A stretch of 63,131 nucleotides of DNA from Ruminococcus sp. (GTDB taxonomy: Bacteria; Bacillota; Clostridia; Oscillospirales; Ruminococcaceae), in the NCBI GenBank assembly GCA_017523285.1, contig JAFWWU010000100.1:1-63131 (forward strand), written 5' to 3'. The first letter of the stretch is position 1. The number at the start of each line of letters is the position of its first letter. The position numbers and the translations under genes are program-made. The notes under the pieces are model-generated. The model had not been told where the DNA came from, ran no database searches, and worked only from the letters and a program-made list of their open reading frames with translations. This document shows positions 50,664-60,555 of this stretch, piece after piece.

Positions 50664-53009
50664 ATGGACAAAAAAGTATTTAAAACAACTTTTCTCGATA
50701 AATTAGCAGTTTCACCATCAAAAGCTACCGCTGTACAGCTTCACAATGCACTTGCAGATACTCTTATGGAGCTTTTTGCCGAAAACTGGGAAACAAGCAG
50801 ACAGAAGCATCTTTCAGCAAGACGTGCATGCTATTTCTCTATGGAATTTCTCGTAGGACGTGCTGTTTATAACAATCTGCTTTGTCTTGGAATTTATGAC
50901 GAGGTTGCAGAAATTTTCAAGGAATGTGGCGCTTCGCTTGACGCTCTTGAAGAAATTGAGGATATGGCTCTCGGTAACGGCGGCTTAGGACGTCTTGCCG
51001 CTTGCTTCCTTGATAGTGCCGCTACTCTTAATCTTCCGCTTGACGGATATGGTATAAGATATAAATATGGCCTTTTCAAACAGCTTATAGTTGACGGATT
51101 TCAGAAAGAGGTTATCGACCACTGGACAAAATACGGCGATCCTTGGTCAAAAAGATGTGAAAAGGATATTGTTGAAGTAAGCTTCAGCGACCAGACAGTT
51201 CTTGCCGTTCCATACGATATGCCTGTTATCGGCTGTAAGACAAATAATATCGGTACGCTCCGTCTTTGGCAGTCTGAGCCTGTAAATGAATTTGATTTTG
51301 ATATATTCAACAAGCAGGATTACCTTGAAGCTTCTAAGGAAAAAATCTATGCTGAGGATATTTCAAGAGTTCTCTACCCTAACGACGATACAAACGAGGG
51401 CAAAAAACTCCGCCTTAAACAGCAATATTTCTTCTGCTGTGCTTCACTCACTGATATTCTGAAAAAGCATAAGGAAAAACATGGAACGCTCGAAAATCTT
51501 GATGAATTCGTTACAATTCAGCTTAACGATACTCATCCTGTTATTTCAATTCCTGAGCTTATCCGTCAGCTTATGGATATTGAAGGATTTGATTACAAAA
51601 AAGCCTTCAATATAACCTGCAAGGTATTCAACTATACAAATCACACTATTATGCAGGAGGCTCTTGAGAAATGGAGTTCTGAACTGATTGAAGAACTTTT
51701 ACCGAGAATTTACAGTATTATAATTATGCTTAATGAAACTCTTATCGCTGATATGTATTCAAGAGAAATTGAGCGTGAAACTATCGATAAAATGAAAATT
51801 ATCAATAACGGTATGGTTTATATGGCAAATATGGCTGTTTACTGTTCTTCTTATACAAATGGAGTTGCAAAAATCCACACTCAGATTCTTAAAGATACTG
51901 TGCTTTCAGACTGGTATAAGATATTCCCTGAGCGTTTCCAGAATAAAACAAACGGAATCACTCAGCGTCGCTGGCTCGGGCTCTGCAATCGTGAGCTTTC
52001 AGCGCTCATCACCGAGCTTATGGGAAATGATGAATGGCTTATTAATCTTAATCTTAAAGAACTTAAAAAATATGCACTTGATGATGAAATTCTCAACAGA
52101 TTTGTTCAGATTAAGAATGCAAAGAAAAAACAGCTTGCTGATTATATTGCTAAAAAAGATGGAATATTTATCGATTCAAACAGTATTTTCGATATTCAGA
52201 TTAAACGTCTGCACGAATATAAGCGTCAGCTTCTCAATGCATTTTCAATTCTTTACATCTACTATGGAATCAAAGACGGAACTATCAGGGATTTCACTCC
52301 TACAACATTTATTTTCGGTGCAAAATCTGCTCCCGGATATAAGAGGGCAAAGGCAATTATCAAGTATATAAATGAAATTGCTCGTATAATTGAAGCTGAT
52401 GAAGAAGTAAACAAGCTTATCAAGGTTGTTTTTGTTTCAAATTACAATGTTTCCTATGCAGAAAAGCTCGTTGCTGCCGCTGATATTTCAGAGCAGATTT
52501 CAACTGCGGGAACAGAGGCTTCGGGCACAGGAAATATGAAGCTTATGCTCAATGGTGCAGTTACACTCGGCACTCTTGACGGTGCGAACGTAGAAATCGT
52601 TGATGAGGCAGGCGAGGAAAACAACTATATCTTCGGTGCTAAGGTCGATGAGCTTACCGAGCTTATGCCCAAATACAACAGCCGCAAGATTTTCTCTGAA
52701 AATCAGATGATTAATCGTGTTGTTTCATCACTTATTGACGGTACAGTTTCAGACGATGGCTCCGGCGATTTCAAGGAGCTTTTCTACTCGCTTCTTGACG
52801 GTGCAAGCTGGCACAATCCTGACCATTATTATCTGCTCGGCGACCTTGAATCCTACGTTGAAGCAAAGCTTCGTGCAAATGCGGATTATAAGGACAGACT
52901 TTCATTTGCTAAAAAGCAATGGATTAATATGTGCAATGCAGGAAAATTCAGCTCAGATAATACTATTTCTAAATATGCTGAAAGCATCTGGAAGATTTCT
53001 GCTGTATAA
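50664..53009 (+). CDS. glgP: Glycogen/maltodextrin phosphorylase (GT35)
   Basis: 781 residues from ATG 50664 (AGGAG about 10 bp upstream; ATG 50643 has none). Features: MEFLVGRAVYNNL, DMALGNGGLGRLAACFLDS, IQLNDTHPVISIPELIR, and the PLP lysine in EASGTGNMKLMLNGAVTLGTLDGANVE. It releases glucose-1-phosphate from alpha-glucans. With MalQ it forms a glycogen or maltodextrin degradation pair. Terminator at 53029-53053. Confidence 0.95.
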   Translation: MDKKVFKTTFLDKLAVSPSKATAVQLHNALADTLMELFAENWETSRQKHLSARRACYFSMEFLVGRAVYNNLLCLGIYDEVAEIFKECGASLDALEEIEDMALGNGGLGRLAACFLDSAATLNLPLDGYGIRYKYGLFKQLIVDGFQKEVIDHWTKYGDPWSKRCEKDIVEVSFSDQTVLAVPYDMPVIGCKTNNIGTLRLWQSEPVNEFDFDIFNKQDYLEASKEKIYAEDISRVLYPNDDTNEGKKLRLKQQYFFCCASLTDILKKHKEKHGTLENLDEFVTIQLNDTHPVISIPELIRQLMDIEGFDYKKAFNITCKVFNYTNHTIMQEALEKWSSELIEELLPRIYSIIIMLNETLIADMYSREIERETIDKMKIINNGMVYMANMAVYCSSYTNGVAKIHTQILKDTVLSDWYKIFPERFQNKTNGITQRRWLGLCNRELSALITELMGNDEWLINLNLKELKKYALDDEILNRFVQIKNAKKKQLADYIAKKDGIFIDSNSIFDIQIKRLHEYKRQLLNAFSILYIYYGIKDGTIRDFTPTTFIFGAKSAPGYKRAKAIIKYINEIARIIEADEEVNKLIKVVFVSNYNVSYAEKLVAAADISEQISTAGTEASGTGNMKLMLNGAVTLGTLDGANVEIVDEAGEENNYIFGAKVDELTELMPKYNSRKIFSENQMINRVVSSLIDGTVSDDGSGDFKELFYSLLDGASWHNPDHYYLLGDLESYVEAKLRANADYKDRLSFAKKQWINMCNAGKFSSDNTISKYAESIWKISAV

Positions 53010-53028
53010 TCACTATAATATAAAAAAG

Positions 53029-53053
53029 CCTGAGAGGTTAATTTCCTCTCAGG
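53029..53053. terminator. Bidirectional terminator
   Basis: 9-bp stem CCTGAGAGG/CCTCTCAGG with a 7-nt loop, T-rich on both sides, between glgP (+) and the ECF gene (-). Confidence 0.9.
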
Positions 53054-53576
53054 TTAATTTTTTCTTGAAATTGATTTTATCGAGTGCTTTTCCAGCCGCT
53101 ATGTATAGAATTGTGCTTGCAATTATCTGTATGAAATATGACGGAGTCTGTGTAAATGCCGCAATAAGAGAAGCCTTTGATATCTCGCCTGTTATGACTA
53201 TCCCCTCATAAAGCGAATATCCTGCTATACATACTATCAATGACGGAATAACGCCAATAATATTTCTTATAGTAATAATCTTTTCGCCTTTATTGCTGAA
53301 AAACAGTGCTGTAAGACCTTTTATAACTGCTGTTGCGGGAATCCATACAGCATAGCCTGAAAGTCCGTCTGCAAGTGAACCTCCGATTACTCCTGCCGCA
53401 ACTGCATAAGGCATTGGCAGAATAGACGCTGCAAGGTATATAATTCCGTCGCCTGCATGAGTATAACCTGAACCAGTAGGAATGTGGAGATACGCCGTAA
53501 AAACAAATGTAATTGCTGCAAAAAAAGCTGTAAGAACTATTTTCTGGACATGCTTTGATGAATTTTTAGTTGACAT
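53049..53576 (-). CDS. ECF transporter S component, substrate unknown
   Basis: 175 residues with about five or six membrane helices. Start region VLTAFFAAITFVFTAYLHIPTGSGYTHAGDGIIYLAASILPMPYAVAAGVIGGSLADGLSGYA is typical of ECF vitamin-uptake S components of the TIGR04002-like type. No energy-coupling module is encoded nearby, so it would use a shared one. Promoter TTGAAA-17-TATAAT at 53609-53637 and GGAGG ribosome binding site. No riboswitch is evident, so the vitamin cannot be inferred. Confidence 0.8.
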   Translation of the reverse strand: MSTKNSSKHVQKIVLTAFFAAITFVFTAYLHIPTGSGYTHAGDGIIYLAASILPMPYAVAAGVIGGSLADGLSGYAVWIPATAVIKGLTALFFSNKGEKIITIRNIIGVIPSLIVCIAGYSLYEGIVITGEISKASLIAAFTQTPSYFIQIIASTILYIAAGKALDKINFKKKLT

Positions 53577-53608
53577 ATTAAAGACCTCCGAAAAAAAATT
53601 CTGACATA

Positions 53609-53637
53609 ATTATAGCATTCGTATCCATATTTTTCAA
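53609..53637 (-). promoter_or_regulatory. Promoter of the ECF S-component gene
   Basis: On the minus strand TTGAAA (53637-53632), 17 bp, TATAAT (53614-53609). Confidence 0.7.
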
Positions 53638-53714
53638 GAATTAATATGCACAAAGTTTGTGAACAGATACTTTTAATTTAAATTAATAATAAATATTTAT
53701 ATTAATGAATACAA

Positions 53715-53807
53715 GTAGGGGCGGATATCATCCGCCCGATTTGTTTACGGGAAGATAATATCTTCCCCTACACTATCATGTGGGATGCCGAGGGCGGCAT
53801 TCCCTAC
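53715..53807. repeat. Cluster of three palindromic repeats, copies 7-9
   Basis: Three elements within 93 bp. Copy 7 (53715-53737, minus orientation) has arms GGGCGGAT/ATCCGCCC. Copy 8 (53749-53771) has arms GGGAAGAT and ATCTTCCC, centre AAT and trailing CTAC; both arms changed together and the stem is kept. Copy 9 (53782-53807) has a longer stem GGGATGCCG/CGGCATTCCC with one bulge and again ends CCCTAC. This is the 293-bp gap between the ECF gene and GH94; nothing else but a promoter and a terminator is visible there. Confidence 0.85.
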
Positions 53808-53830
53808 ATTTAAATATTTATATAAATAAA

Positions 53831-53855
53831 AAACGGATTCGCTATGAATCCGTTT
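53831..53855. terminator. Terminator after the GH94 gene
   Basis: 10-bp stem AAACGGATTC/GAATCCGTTT with a 5-nt loop; T-rich on both sides. Confidence 0.88.
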
Positions 53856-53869
53856 TTTGATGTATTTAA

Positions 53870-56326
53870 TTAACCCATTACAACTTCAACAGTGTGAACG
53901 CCGCCGTCCATTGCAGGAATTACATTTCCGTCAACAGCCTTGCCGTCAACAGTCATGCTCTTAACACCCTTGCAAACGTGGTCAGGATTCTTAACTGTGA
54001 TTTCGTATGTAGCGCCTCTGAACTTTCTTGAAGCAGTAAATCCGTCCCAAGCCTGTGGAATTGAAGGATCAACCTTTAAGCCGTCCCAATCAGCTGAGAT
54101 ACCGAGGATGTACTGTGAAATAGCAACAAAGTTCCAAGCAGCTGTACCTGTGAGCCATGAGTTCTTACCTTCACCGAATCTGCTTGCGTCCTTACCAGCA
54201 ATCATCTGACCGTATACATAAGGCTCTGTCTTGTGGAGATCTGAGATTTCTTCATTGAATGCAGGAGCAATCTTTGAATAGTATTCAAATGCCTTGTCAC
54301 CTCTGCCTGCGTAAGCTTCAGCACAGATAATCCAAGCATTGTTATGTGTGAAGATACCTGCATTTTCCTTATATCCGCCAGGATATGTTGAGATTTCACC
54401 GTACTGAATGTAGTACTTTGTGAAAGCAGGATTATTAAGAACAAGACCATACTGTGTATTGAGGTACTTGTCAATTGATTCAAGAGTCTTGATGTCAGCA
54501 CCCTGATCCTTACCGATTTCTGACATAACAGCGAAGCCCTGTGGTTCGATGAAGATCTTACCTTCTTCACATTCCTTTGAACCCATTTTTGCACCTGAAG
54601 CATCATAAGCTCTGAGGAACCAGTCGCCGTCAAATGCATGCTTCATTACATTTTCCTTCATCTTGTCGATTTCAGCCTGAGCCTTGTCAGCTTCGGCATT
54701 CATACCGAGATGTCTGAGAATTCCAACGTATGAAGGACCTGCGTATGTAAAGAGTGTAGCAACCATTACTGATTCAGCAACCTTTGAGTAGCCGCCTTCT
54801 GCTGCAAACTTAGGATTTGTATATGTCTGGAAGCTTTCGCCCGGCTTGTCTGAGAAGCATGAAAGGTTGATACAGTCATTCCAGTCAGCACGCATAGCGA
54901 GTGGGAGTCCGTGAGGACCGAGGTTGTTTACAATGTGGTAGAATGAAACTGTAAGGTGATCAAACATTGGCTTTGCAAGTGATTCATCGTTATCGTAAGG
55001 AACCATTTCGTTGAGAATATCCCAGTCGCCTGTTTCCTTGATGTATGAACCAACCGAAAGAATCATCCACAATGGGTCATCTGAGAAGTCGCCGCCGATA
55101 TCAGAGTTACCCTTCTTTGTGAGTGGCTGATACTGGTGGTAGCAGCCGCCGTCAGGAAGCTGAGTTGAAGCGAGGTCGATAAGACGCTCTCTTGCTCTGT
55201 CAGGAATCTGATGAACGAAGCCGAGAATATCCTGGTTGGAATCTCTGAAGCCCATTCCACGACCGATACCTGATTCAAAGTATGAAGCAGAACGTGAAAG
55301 GTTGAATGTAACCATACACTGATACTGATTCCAAATATTAACCATACGGTTAACCTTATCATCAGGAGTATTTGTATTGAAGATGCCGAGAAGCTTATCC
55401 CATGCAGCCTTGAGTTCTGCAAGTCCGTCAGCAACCTTTTCAGGTGTGTTGAACTTCTCAATCATAGCGTATGCCTTTTCCTTGTTGATTGTCTGACCGT
55501 CAGCTTCAAACTTCTTGTCATCTTCATTTTCAACATAACCGAGGATGAATACAAGTGTCTTGCTTTCGCCTGGAGCGAGAGTGATTTCCTTGTAGTGTGA
55601 AGCGATTGGTGACCAACCATCAGCAAATGAATTTGTAGCCTTGCCGTCTGTAACAGCCTGTGGTGAATCAAAGCCGTTGTAAAGACCGATAAATGAATCA
55701 CGGTCTGTATCATAACCATCGATTGCATCGTTTACTGTGTAGAATGCATAGTGGTTACGTCTGTCTCTGTATTCTGTCTTGTGATAGATAGTTGAGCCTT
55801 CAACTTCTACACGACCTGTTGAGAAGTTTCTCTGGAAGTTTGTGCAGTCATCCTGAGCATCCCATAAGCACCATTCAGCAAATGAGAAGAACTTGAATGT
55901 CTTTGCAGCTGAGCCTTCGTTTGTGAGAACAACCTGCTGAACTTCTCCGTCATAGTTCTGTGGAACGAAGAATGTAGCTTCAGCCTTGAGGTCATTTTTC
56001 TTACCTGTGATGATTGTATAACCCATACCGTGACGGCATTCGTAAGAATCAAGCTCTGTCTTTACAGGTGACCAACCCGGATTCCAGATTGTACCGTTAT
56101 CATTGATGTAGAAATAACGTCCGCCCATATCGATTGGAACGTTGTTGTAGCGGTAACGTGTAATTCTTCTTAAACGAGCATCCTTGTAGAAGCTGTAACC
56201 GCCTGCTGTATTGGAAATAAGCGAGAAGAAAGCCTGTGTTCCGAGATAGTTAATCCATGGATAAGGTGTTCTTGGGGAATTGATAACGTATTCCTTGTTC
56301 GCATCATCAAAAAATCCGAATTTCAT
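53870..56326 (-). CDS. Cellobiose phosphorylase (GH94)
   Basis: 818 residues from ATG 56326 with AAGGAG about 8 bp upstream; a frame to 56359 is rejected. No signal peptide, so it is intracellular. The start [29 protein letters not shown] and the centre [22 protein letters not shown] are characteristic, and the general acid is Asp484 in [13 protein letters not shown]. It converts cellobiose and phosphate to glucose-1-phosphate and glucose, saving one ATP per disaccharide. Promoter TTGTAA-17-TATAAT. This is the metabolic sink for cellobiose released by the GH9 and GH5 enzymes. Cellodextrin specificity is not excluded but the length fits cellobiose phosphorylase. Confidence 0.94.
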   Translation of the reverse strand: MKFGFFDDANKEYVINSPRTPYPWINYLGTQAFFSLISNTAGGYSFYKDARLRRITRYRYNNVPIDMGGRYFYINDNGTIWNPGWSPVKTELDSYECRHGMGYTIITGKKNDLKAEATFFVPQNYDGEVQQVVLTNEGSAAKTFKFFSFAEWCLWDAQDDCTNFQRNFSTGRVEVEGSTIYHKTEYRDRRNHYAFYTVNDAIDGYDTDRDSFIGLYNGFDSPQAVTDGKATNSFADGWSPIASHYKEITLAPGESKTLVFILGYVENEDDKKFEADGQTINKEKAYAMIEKFNTPEKVADGLAELKAAWDKLLGIFNTNTPDDKVNRMVNIWNQYQCMVTFNLSRSASYFESGIGRGMGFRDSNQDILGFVHQIPDRARERLIDLASTQLPDGGCYHQYQPLTKKGNSDIGGDFSDDPLWMILSVGSYIKETGDWDILNEMVPYDNDESLAKPMFDHLTVSFYHIVNNLGPHGLPLAMRADWNDCINLSCFSDKPGESFQTYTNPKFAAEGGYSKVAESVMVATLFTYAGPSYVGILRHLGMNAEADKAQAEIDKMKENVMKHAFDGDWFLRAYDASGAKMGSKECEEGKIFIEPQGFAVMSEIGKDQGADIKTLESIDKYLNTQYGLVLNNPAFTKYYIQYGEISTYPGGYKENAGIFTHNNAWIICAEAYAGRGDKAFEYYSKIAPAFNEEISDLHKTEPYVYGQMIAGKDASRFGEGKNSWLTGTAAWNFVAISQYILGISADWDGLKVDPSIPQAWDGFTASRKFRGATYEITVKNPDHVCKGVKSMTVDGKAVDGNVIPAMDGGVHTVEVVMG

Positions 56327-56374
56327 AATAATTCTCCTTAATAATTGATATTTCGGCAAAGCCGTATTACATTT

Positions 56375-56403
56375 ATTATAGCATATTTCTGCATATATTA
56401 CAA
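56375..56403 (-). promoter_or_regulatory. Promoter of the GH94 gene
   Basis: On the minus strand TTGTAA (56403-56398), 17 bp, TATAAT (56380-56375). A small hairpin (CGGC/GCCG) lies in the 5' leader. Confidence 0.7.
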
Positions 56404-56500
56404 GAGATTTTCAAAAATTGCTATGTACTATTTTTTTACCGATATTTGTGCATTTTTACAAATAACACAAACTATCATCTGTAAGTTTATGCATTTTATC

Positions 56501-57142
56501 CTAAACAATTATATTTGCATATTTTCCGTTCTTCTTACGGGCATATTTTACATGTACTGTATCTCCTATGCGATATTTCGGATAATCCTCTGTACATTCT
56601 TCAAAAGTATGTACTGTTCCTTCCAGATCAGTATATGCTATCTTTATAGCATAGAATACATAATTGCCTGCTCCGTCACGACGCACATCGATAACCTGTC
56701 CCTGAGCGAACTCTCCTTCAAGAACAAGCAGATCCATATCAGCATTACGCTTTAATCCCAAAAGGAAAACTGCTATACCGCCACCCATAAACACTAATGA
56801 AAGTGCTACATAAAGGCACGCAAGCCATGCCGGAGTTTTCAAAGCAACCGTACCCGGCTTGTCAGGAGTAACATAACCTTCAAGAACTGCGCCGACATAG
56901 GTGTTACCTGTATTAATAATTTCTGCATTAATCTCGTTTCCGTTATCATCAATGTAATATCCATTAGCTGTACGATGTTTTCCTGCTTTGAAAACAGAAG
57001 TAACTGTACAGGTAACGAGTTTTCCATCTCTGGTCTTTTTGCTTTCGCTATTGAGAAAAACCGAAAGCATAACTATACCGATAATTATCAGCATAAGACT
57101 TATTGCAACCACTTTAAATGTACTTGTTTTCTTATCTGCCAT
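56501..57142 (-). CDS. DUF3592-like membrane protein
   Basis: 213 residues with two membrane helices (about 11-30 and 106-128). Each is followed by a beta-rich extramembrane domain (GKLVTCTVTSVFKAGKHRTANGYYIDDNGNEI and GEFAQGQVIDVRRDGAGNYVFYAIKIAYTDLEGTVHTFEE). This layout resembles DUF3592 proteins. Function unknown. It follows the aldose epimerase gene by 14 bp. Confidence 0.7.
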   Translation of the reverse strand: MADKKTSTFKVVAISLMLIIIGIVMLSVFLNSESKKTRDGKLVTCTVTSVFKAGKHRTANGYYIDDNGNEINAEIINTGNTYVGAVLEGYVTPDKPGTVALKTPAWLACLYVALSLVFMGGGIAVFLLGLKRNADMDLLVLEGEFAQGQVIDVRRDGAGNYVFYAIKIAYTDLEGTVHTFEECTEDYPKYRIGDTVHVKYARKKNGKYANIIV

Positions 57143-57156
57143 TTAAATTTCTCCAA

Positions 57157-58164
57157 TTAAAGCTTAGTAAAGAATCTTTCCTGAGCTTCATAGCTGTCGC
57201 CCGGCTTAACTTCACAATAGCCTGTAACATCAGCAGGAAGCGAAAGATTTGGAGCGTCAATCATTGCTGTCATAGGCTCTGGGCAGAAATAACCATTGAA
57301 TCCTCTGTCATTCCAGATAATCCAGAACTTATAATTCTCTGAAACCTGATAGCAGAGCTTCTTTTCGCTTGCAATATCCTCAACAACAACACCATAGAAA
57401 TCCTCATTATTGAGTGAACCCCATTCGGCAACATACATATCGTTATCGATAATCTGAAGAACAGGGCATTTATTGCCTGTCTTGTATTCAAGGTCATACA
57501 TTGTAAGGGTTTTAAGTCTTTCAGTCGGCAGACATCTCTCATTAAGCTCACACTTTTTGCCGACAGGTACTGTAAGGCGTATATCGCCTTCCTTGCCTCC
57601 GTCAACAAACGGAGTATTGATTGTTGTATGTGAAGCAAGTGACATAGGAAGCATCTTATCTGAAAGATTTGTAAACTTCACTGTTTTTTCAAGTCCATAC
57701 TGTGAAAGTGTGAATGTATACTCAGCGATGAATTTTACAGGAAGATACTGGAAGAATTCATCCTTTTCATCATAGAAATACTGTGTTTTAACCCATGCAC
57801 AGTTTACGTCTGCACCCTGCTGTATAACAGTATGCTCACGCTTATGTAAAAATCCGTGAATATGGTTGTTATATGGTGCTTTTTCATTTACAGGAAGCTG
57901 ATATACTGCATCTGATGCCTTTAAAACACCATCTGCAAAACGATTCGGAAGATAAAGTGTAGGAAGTCCCCATACTTCAGCAGACTGCTTTATATCTTCG
58001 GCAGTATTTGATTCTTTGAAACGGAAAAACTCAATACCATTCTTGTTATCTCTCAGTCTAATTACATTCGAGCCGACTTCATAGGCAATAAGAGCTTCAT
58101 AGCCTCCTGCGTTGAGCTGTATGCAGCTAAGTCCGTTAAAATTTACTGTTTTTGTTGTATTCAT
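57157..58164 (-). CDS. Aldose 1-epimerase family protein
   Basis: 335 residues of the galactose mutarotase fold. NHIHGFLHKREH carries the catalytic His pair region, LASHTTINTPF and the late WNDRGFNGYFCPEPMTA are also typical. It equilibrates sugar anomers; glucose from GH94 is a likely substrate, but the DUF4432/YeaD-type relatives vary. The gene lies 21 bp after citrate synthase. Confidence 0.82.
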   Translation of the reverse strand: MNTTKTVNFNGLSCIQLNAGGYEALIAYEVGSNVIRLRDNKNGIEFFRFKESNTAEDIKQSAEVWGLPTLYLPNRFADGVLKASDAVYQLPVNEKAPYNNHIHGFLHKREHTVIQQGADVNCAWVKTQYFYDEKDEFFQYLPVKFIAEYTFTLSQYGLEKTVKFTNLSDKMLPMSLASHTTINTPFVDGGKEGDIRLTVPVGKKCELNERCLPTERLKTLTMYDLEYKTGNKCPVLQIIDNDMYVAEWGSLNNEDFYGVVVEDIASEKKLCYQVSENYKFWIIWNDRGFNGYFCPEPMTAMIDAPNLSLPADVTGYCEVKPGDSYEAQERFFTKL

Positions 58165-58185
58165 ATATGATTTCCTTTCATAAAA

Positions 58186-59559
58186 TTATTCAATGATTCT
58201 GTCAATAATATCTGTATAGCTTGCCTGCGGAGCAATTGATTTATATGCAGGTCTTATAATCTTATTTGAATTGATAAGCTCTTCTATTCTGTGTGCAGAC
58301 CAGCCTGCAATTCTTGCAATTGCAAAAATAGGAGTATAAAGCTCATAAGGAAGTCCGAGCATTCTGTAAACGAAACCGCTGTAAAAGTCAACATTTGCAC
58401 ATACACCCTTGTAAATGCGTCTTTCCTCTGCGATAACTTCCTTTGCAAGTTCTTCAACCCGTGCATAAAGTCTGTATTCTTCTTCCATACCCTTTTCTAT
58501 TGAGAGTTTTTCTACATAAGATTTGAAAAGCTGTGCTCTTGGGTCTGAAACGGAATAAACAGCATGTCCCATACCGTAAATAAGTCCTGATTTATCAAAA
58601 GCTTCGCCATGGAGAATTTTTCTGAGGTAAGCCTTCAACTCATCTTCATTATTCCAGTCCTTGACATTTTCTTTGATTTCATCAAACATCATACATACCT
58701 TGATGTTTGCGCCGCCATGCTTTGGTCCTTTGAGTGAACCGAGCGCCGCCGCTATTGCGGAATATGTATCAGTTCCCGATGAAGAAACAACATGAACTGT
58801 AAATGAAGAGTTGTTTCCGCCACCGTGTTCAGCATGAAGAACAAGTGCAAGGTCAAGTATTCTTGCTTCAAGCTCAGTATACTTGGTATCGGCACGAAGC
58901 AGATAAAGAATATTCTCTGCGATAGAAAGGTCAGGATGAGGCTTATGTATGAAAAGGCTTTCACCATTCTTGTAATAGCTGTAAGCCTGATATCCGTAAA
59001 CCGATAACACAGGAAAAAGCGTGATAAGCTCAATACACTGTCTTAAAACATTCGGAATTGATATATCATTTGCATTATCATCATAGGAATAAAGCGCAAG
59101 TACACATTTTGCGAGCGTATTCATCATATTATCGCTCGGAGATTTCATTATTACATCTCTTGTAAATGTGGTAGGAAGCACTCTGCAATCAGCGAGAAGC
59201 TTTTTGAAATCATTAAGCTGCTGTAATGTAGGCATACCCCCGAAAAGAAGTATATAAATCGTTTCTTCAAAACCGAAACGCTTATCCTTTATAAATCCGC
59301 TTACGATATCCTCGACATTGATACCACGATAAAAAAGCTTTCCTTCGCATGGTACGGGTACATCACCGACTATTTCGGTTGTTTTTATTGTACTTATATT
59401 TGTAAGTCCCGCAACTACTCCGTTGCCGTTTATATCTCTAAGCCCCCTCTTTACATCGTACTTGACATAAAGCTCAGGGTCAATAACGTAATTGCCGTGA
59501 CATTTTTCAGTAAGTGATTGTATAAGCGGTGTGATTTTTGAGAAGCTGTATTCTGCCAT
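58186..59559 (-). CDS. Citrate synthase
   Basis: 457 residues, the longer type of citrate synthase. Catalytic His regions are in LALVLHAEHGGGNNSSFTVHVVSSSGTDTYSAIAAALGSLKGPKHGGAN and GLIYGMGHAVYSVSDPRA, with the Asp in VDFYSGF. It condenses oxaloacetate and acetyl-CoA, here for biosynthesis of glutamate (partial cycle) since the organism is presumably anaerobic. Consensus promoter at 59630-59658; starts the unit that includes the aldose epimerase. Confidence 0.94.
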   Translation of the reverse strand: MAEYSFSKITPLIQSLTEKCHGNYVIDPELYVKYDVKRGLRDINGNGVVAGLTNISTIKTTEIVGDVPVPCEGKLFYRGINVEDIVSGFIKDKRFGFEETIYILLFGGMPTLQQLNDFKKLLADCRVLPTTFTRDVIMKSPSDNMMNTLAKCVLALYSYDDNANDISIPNVLRQCIELITLFPVLSVYGYQAYSYYKNGESLFIHKPHPDLSIAENILYLLRADTKYTELEARILDLALVLHAEHGGGNNSSFTVHVVSSSGTDTYSAIAAALGSLKGPKHGGANIKVCMMFDEIKENVKDWNNEDELKAYLRKILHGEAFDKSGLIYGMGHAVYSVSDPRAQLFKSYVEKLSIEKGMEEEYRLYARVEELAKEVIAEERRIYKGVCANVDFYSGFVYRMLGLPYELYTPIFAIARIAGWSAHRIEELINSNKIIRPAYKSIAPQASYTDIIDRIIE

Positions 59560-59629
59560 CTACTTCATTCCTTTCTGTGAAATGTGTTATACTTTTATAA
59601 ACTTTACCCCATTATAATCTATATTTTTT

Positions 59630-59658
59630 ATTATAAACTAATATACACAAATTGTCAA
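59630..59658 (-). promoter_or_regulatory. Promoter of citrate synthase
   Basis: On the minus strand TTGACA (59658-59653), 17 bp, TATAAT (59635-59630): a full consensus match. Confidence 0.85.
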
Positions 59659-59700
59659 GAAGAAAATATGTAAACCAATTCATACTCTGTAAATATAAAA

Positions 59701-59719
59701 AGGCGGATATAATCCGCCT
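59701..59719 (-). terminator. Palindromic repeat, copy 10, acting as terminator
   Basis: Arms AGGCGGAT and ATCCGCCT with centre ATA. On the minus strand it is followed by TTTTTATATTT, and it lies 6 bp after the EEP gene stop, so it makes a good intrinsic terminator. Confidence 0.75.
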
Positions 59720-59725
59720 AAATTA

Positions 59726-60550
59726 TCAGTATTCGCATATTATCCCATAATGGTCAGATATTACAGGCTCATTAATGCCATTGAATATCGTCTGTGATGA
59801 AATAATATCACGTTTTTTATTGCAGAAAATATAATCTATTCTAAGCTTACGATTATTCTTTTGTGTGACTTTCCAACCGTCAATTGTACTTTCTGCCGTA
59901 TAACCGCTGTCCTTTTTTTCTGCAAGCAAAAACGTATCATGCCAGCCGAAATTCCTTATTATATCATAACCTTCATTACATTTATCTGATGGATTGTTGA
60001 AATCGCCCATCAGCCATACTGTTTCCTTATCCGCAACTTCCTTCATCATTTTTGCCCACTGCATCAAAAATGGCTCATCCTTATCATTCCACCAGTTGAA
60101 ATGAACGTTGTAAAACCACTCGTTATTTACTTTTATACCAAGTGATTTTCTTGTTTTCCAGTTTTCGTAATTATCTGTTTCACTGAGATTAATGGCATTT
60201 ATCATTTCTATCGGCTCAAGACTGAGCATTGCAATCCCCTCGTCATATTTATCATATCCACGCTTTATCCCAAGCCATACCCAGTTATATTCTATACCTC
60301 TTTCTCTCAGCATTTCAGCTGTTCTGAAAATATGATTATCAGCTTTCAGAGGAATATTTCCTATGAAAGTGCCGCCGACAATCTGTTTTTTATCTATAAT
60401 ATCAGCTGAAATTGATTGATTTACTTCCTGAAGTGCTATAATATCGGGACGTATTCTTTCTATTGCATCTGCAAAATATTCGAGTTTATTTTCATAATCC
60501 GATTCAACAAGGCTATGCGTATTCAGAGTTAAAAGTCTGATTTCAAACAC
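59726..60550 (-). CDS. Endonuclease/exonuclease/phosphatase (EEP) family protein
   Basis: 274 residues with EEP motifs: RLLTLNTHSL, IIALQEVNQS (metal Glu), FYNVHFNWW, WLMGDFNNPSD (catalytic Asp/Asn), RIDYIFC and ISDHYGII. No signal peptide, so cytoplasmic. It is 5 bp downstream of the PTS gene and cotranscribed. EEP proteins act on nucleic acids or phosphoesters; an association with sugar transporters is seen in other Firmicutes but the substrate is unknown. Confidence 0.85.
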   Translation of the reverse strand: MFEIRLLTLNTHSLVESDYENKLEYFADAIERIRPDIIALQEVNQSISADIIDKKQIVGGTFIGNIPLKADNHIFRTAEMLRERGIEYNWVWLGIKRGYDKYDEGIAMLSLEPIEMINAINLSETDNYENWKTRKSLGIKVNNEWFYNVHFNWWNDKDEPFLMQWAKMMKEVADKETVWLMGDFNNPSDKCNEGYDIIRNFGWHDTFLLAEKKDSGYTAESTIDGWKVTQKNNRKLRIDYIFCNKKRDIISSQTIFNGINEPVISDHYGIICEY

Positions 60551-60555
60551 CTCTT

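Noticed and set aside
51859-52371. 170-codon frame inside glgP
   Set aside because: It is an alternate frame of a strongly conserved phosphorylase gene and low in recognisable protein features.
53577-53700. TPP or other vitamin riboswitch in front of the ECF S component
   Set aside because: The leader between promoter and start is about 25 nt, far too short for an aptamer.
1142-53807. Palindromic repeats as a CRISPR array
   Set aside because: Copies are scattered over the window with no regular spacers, and no cas genes are present.
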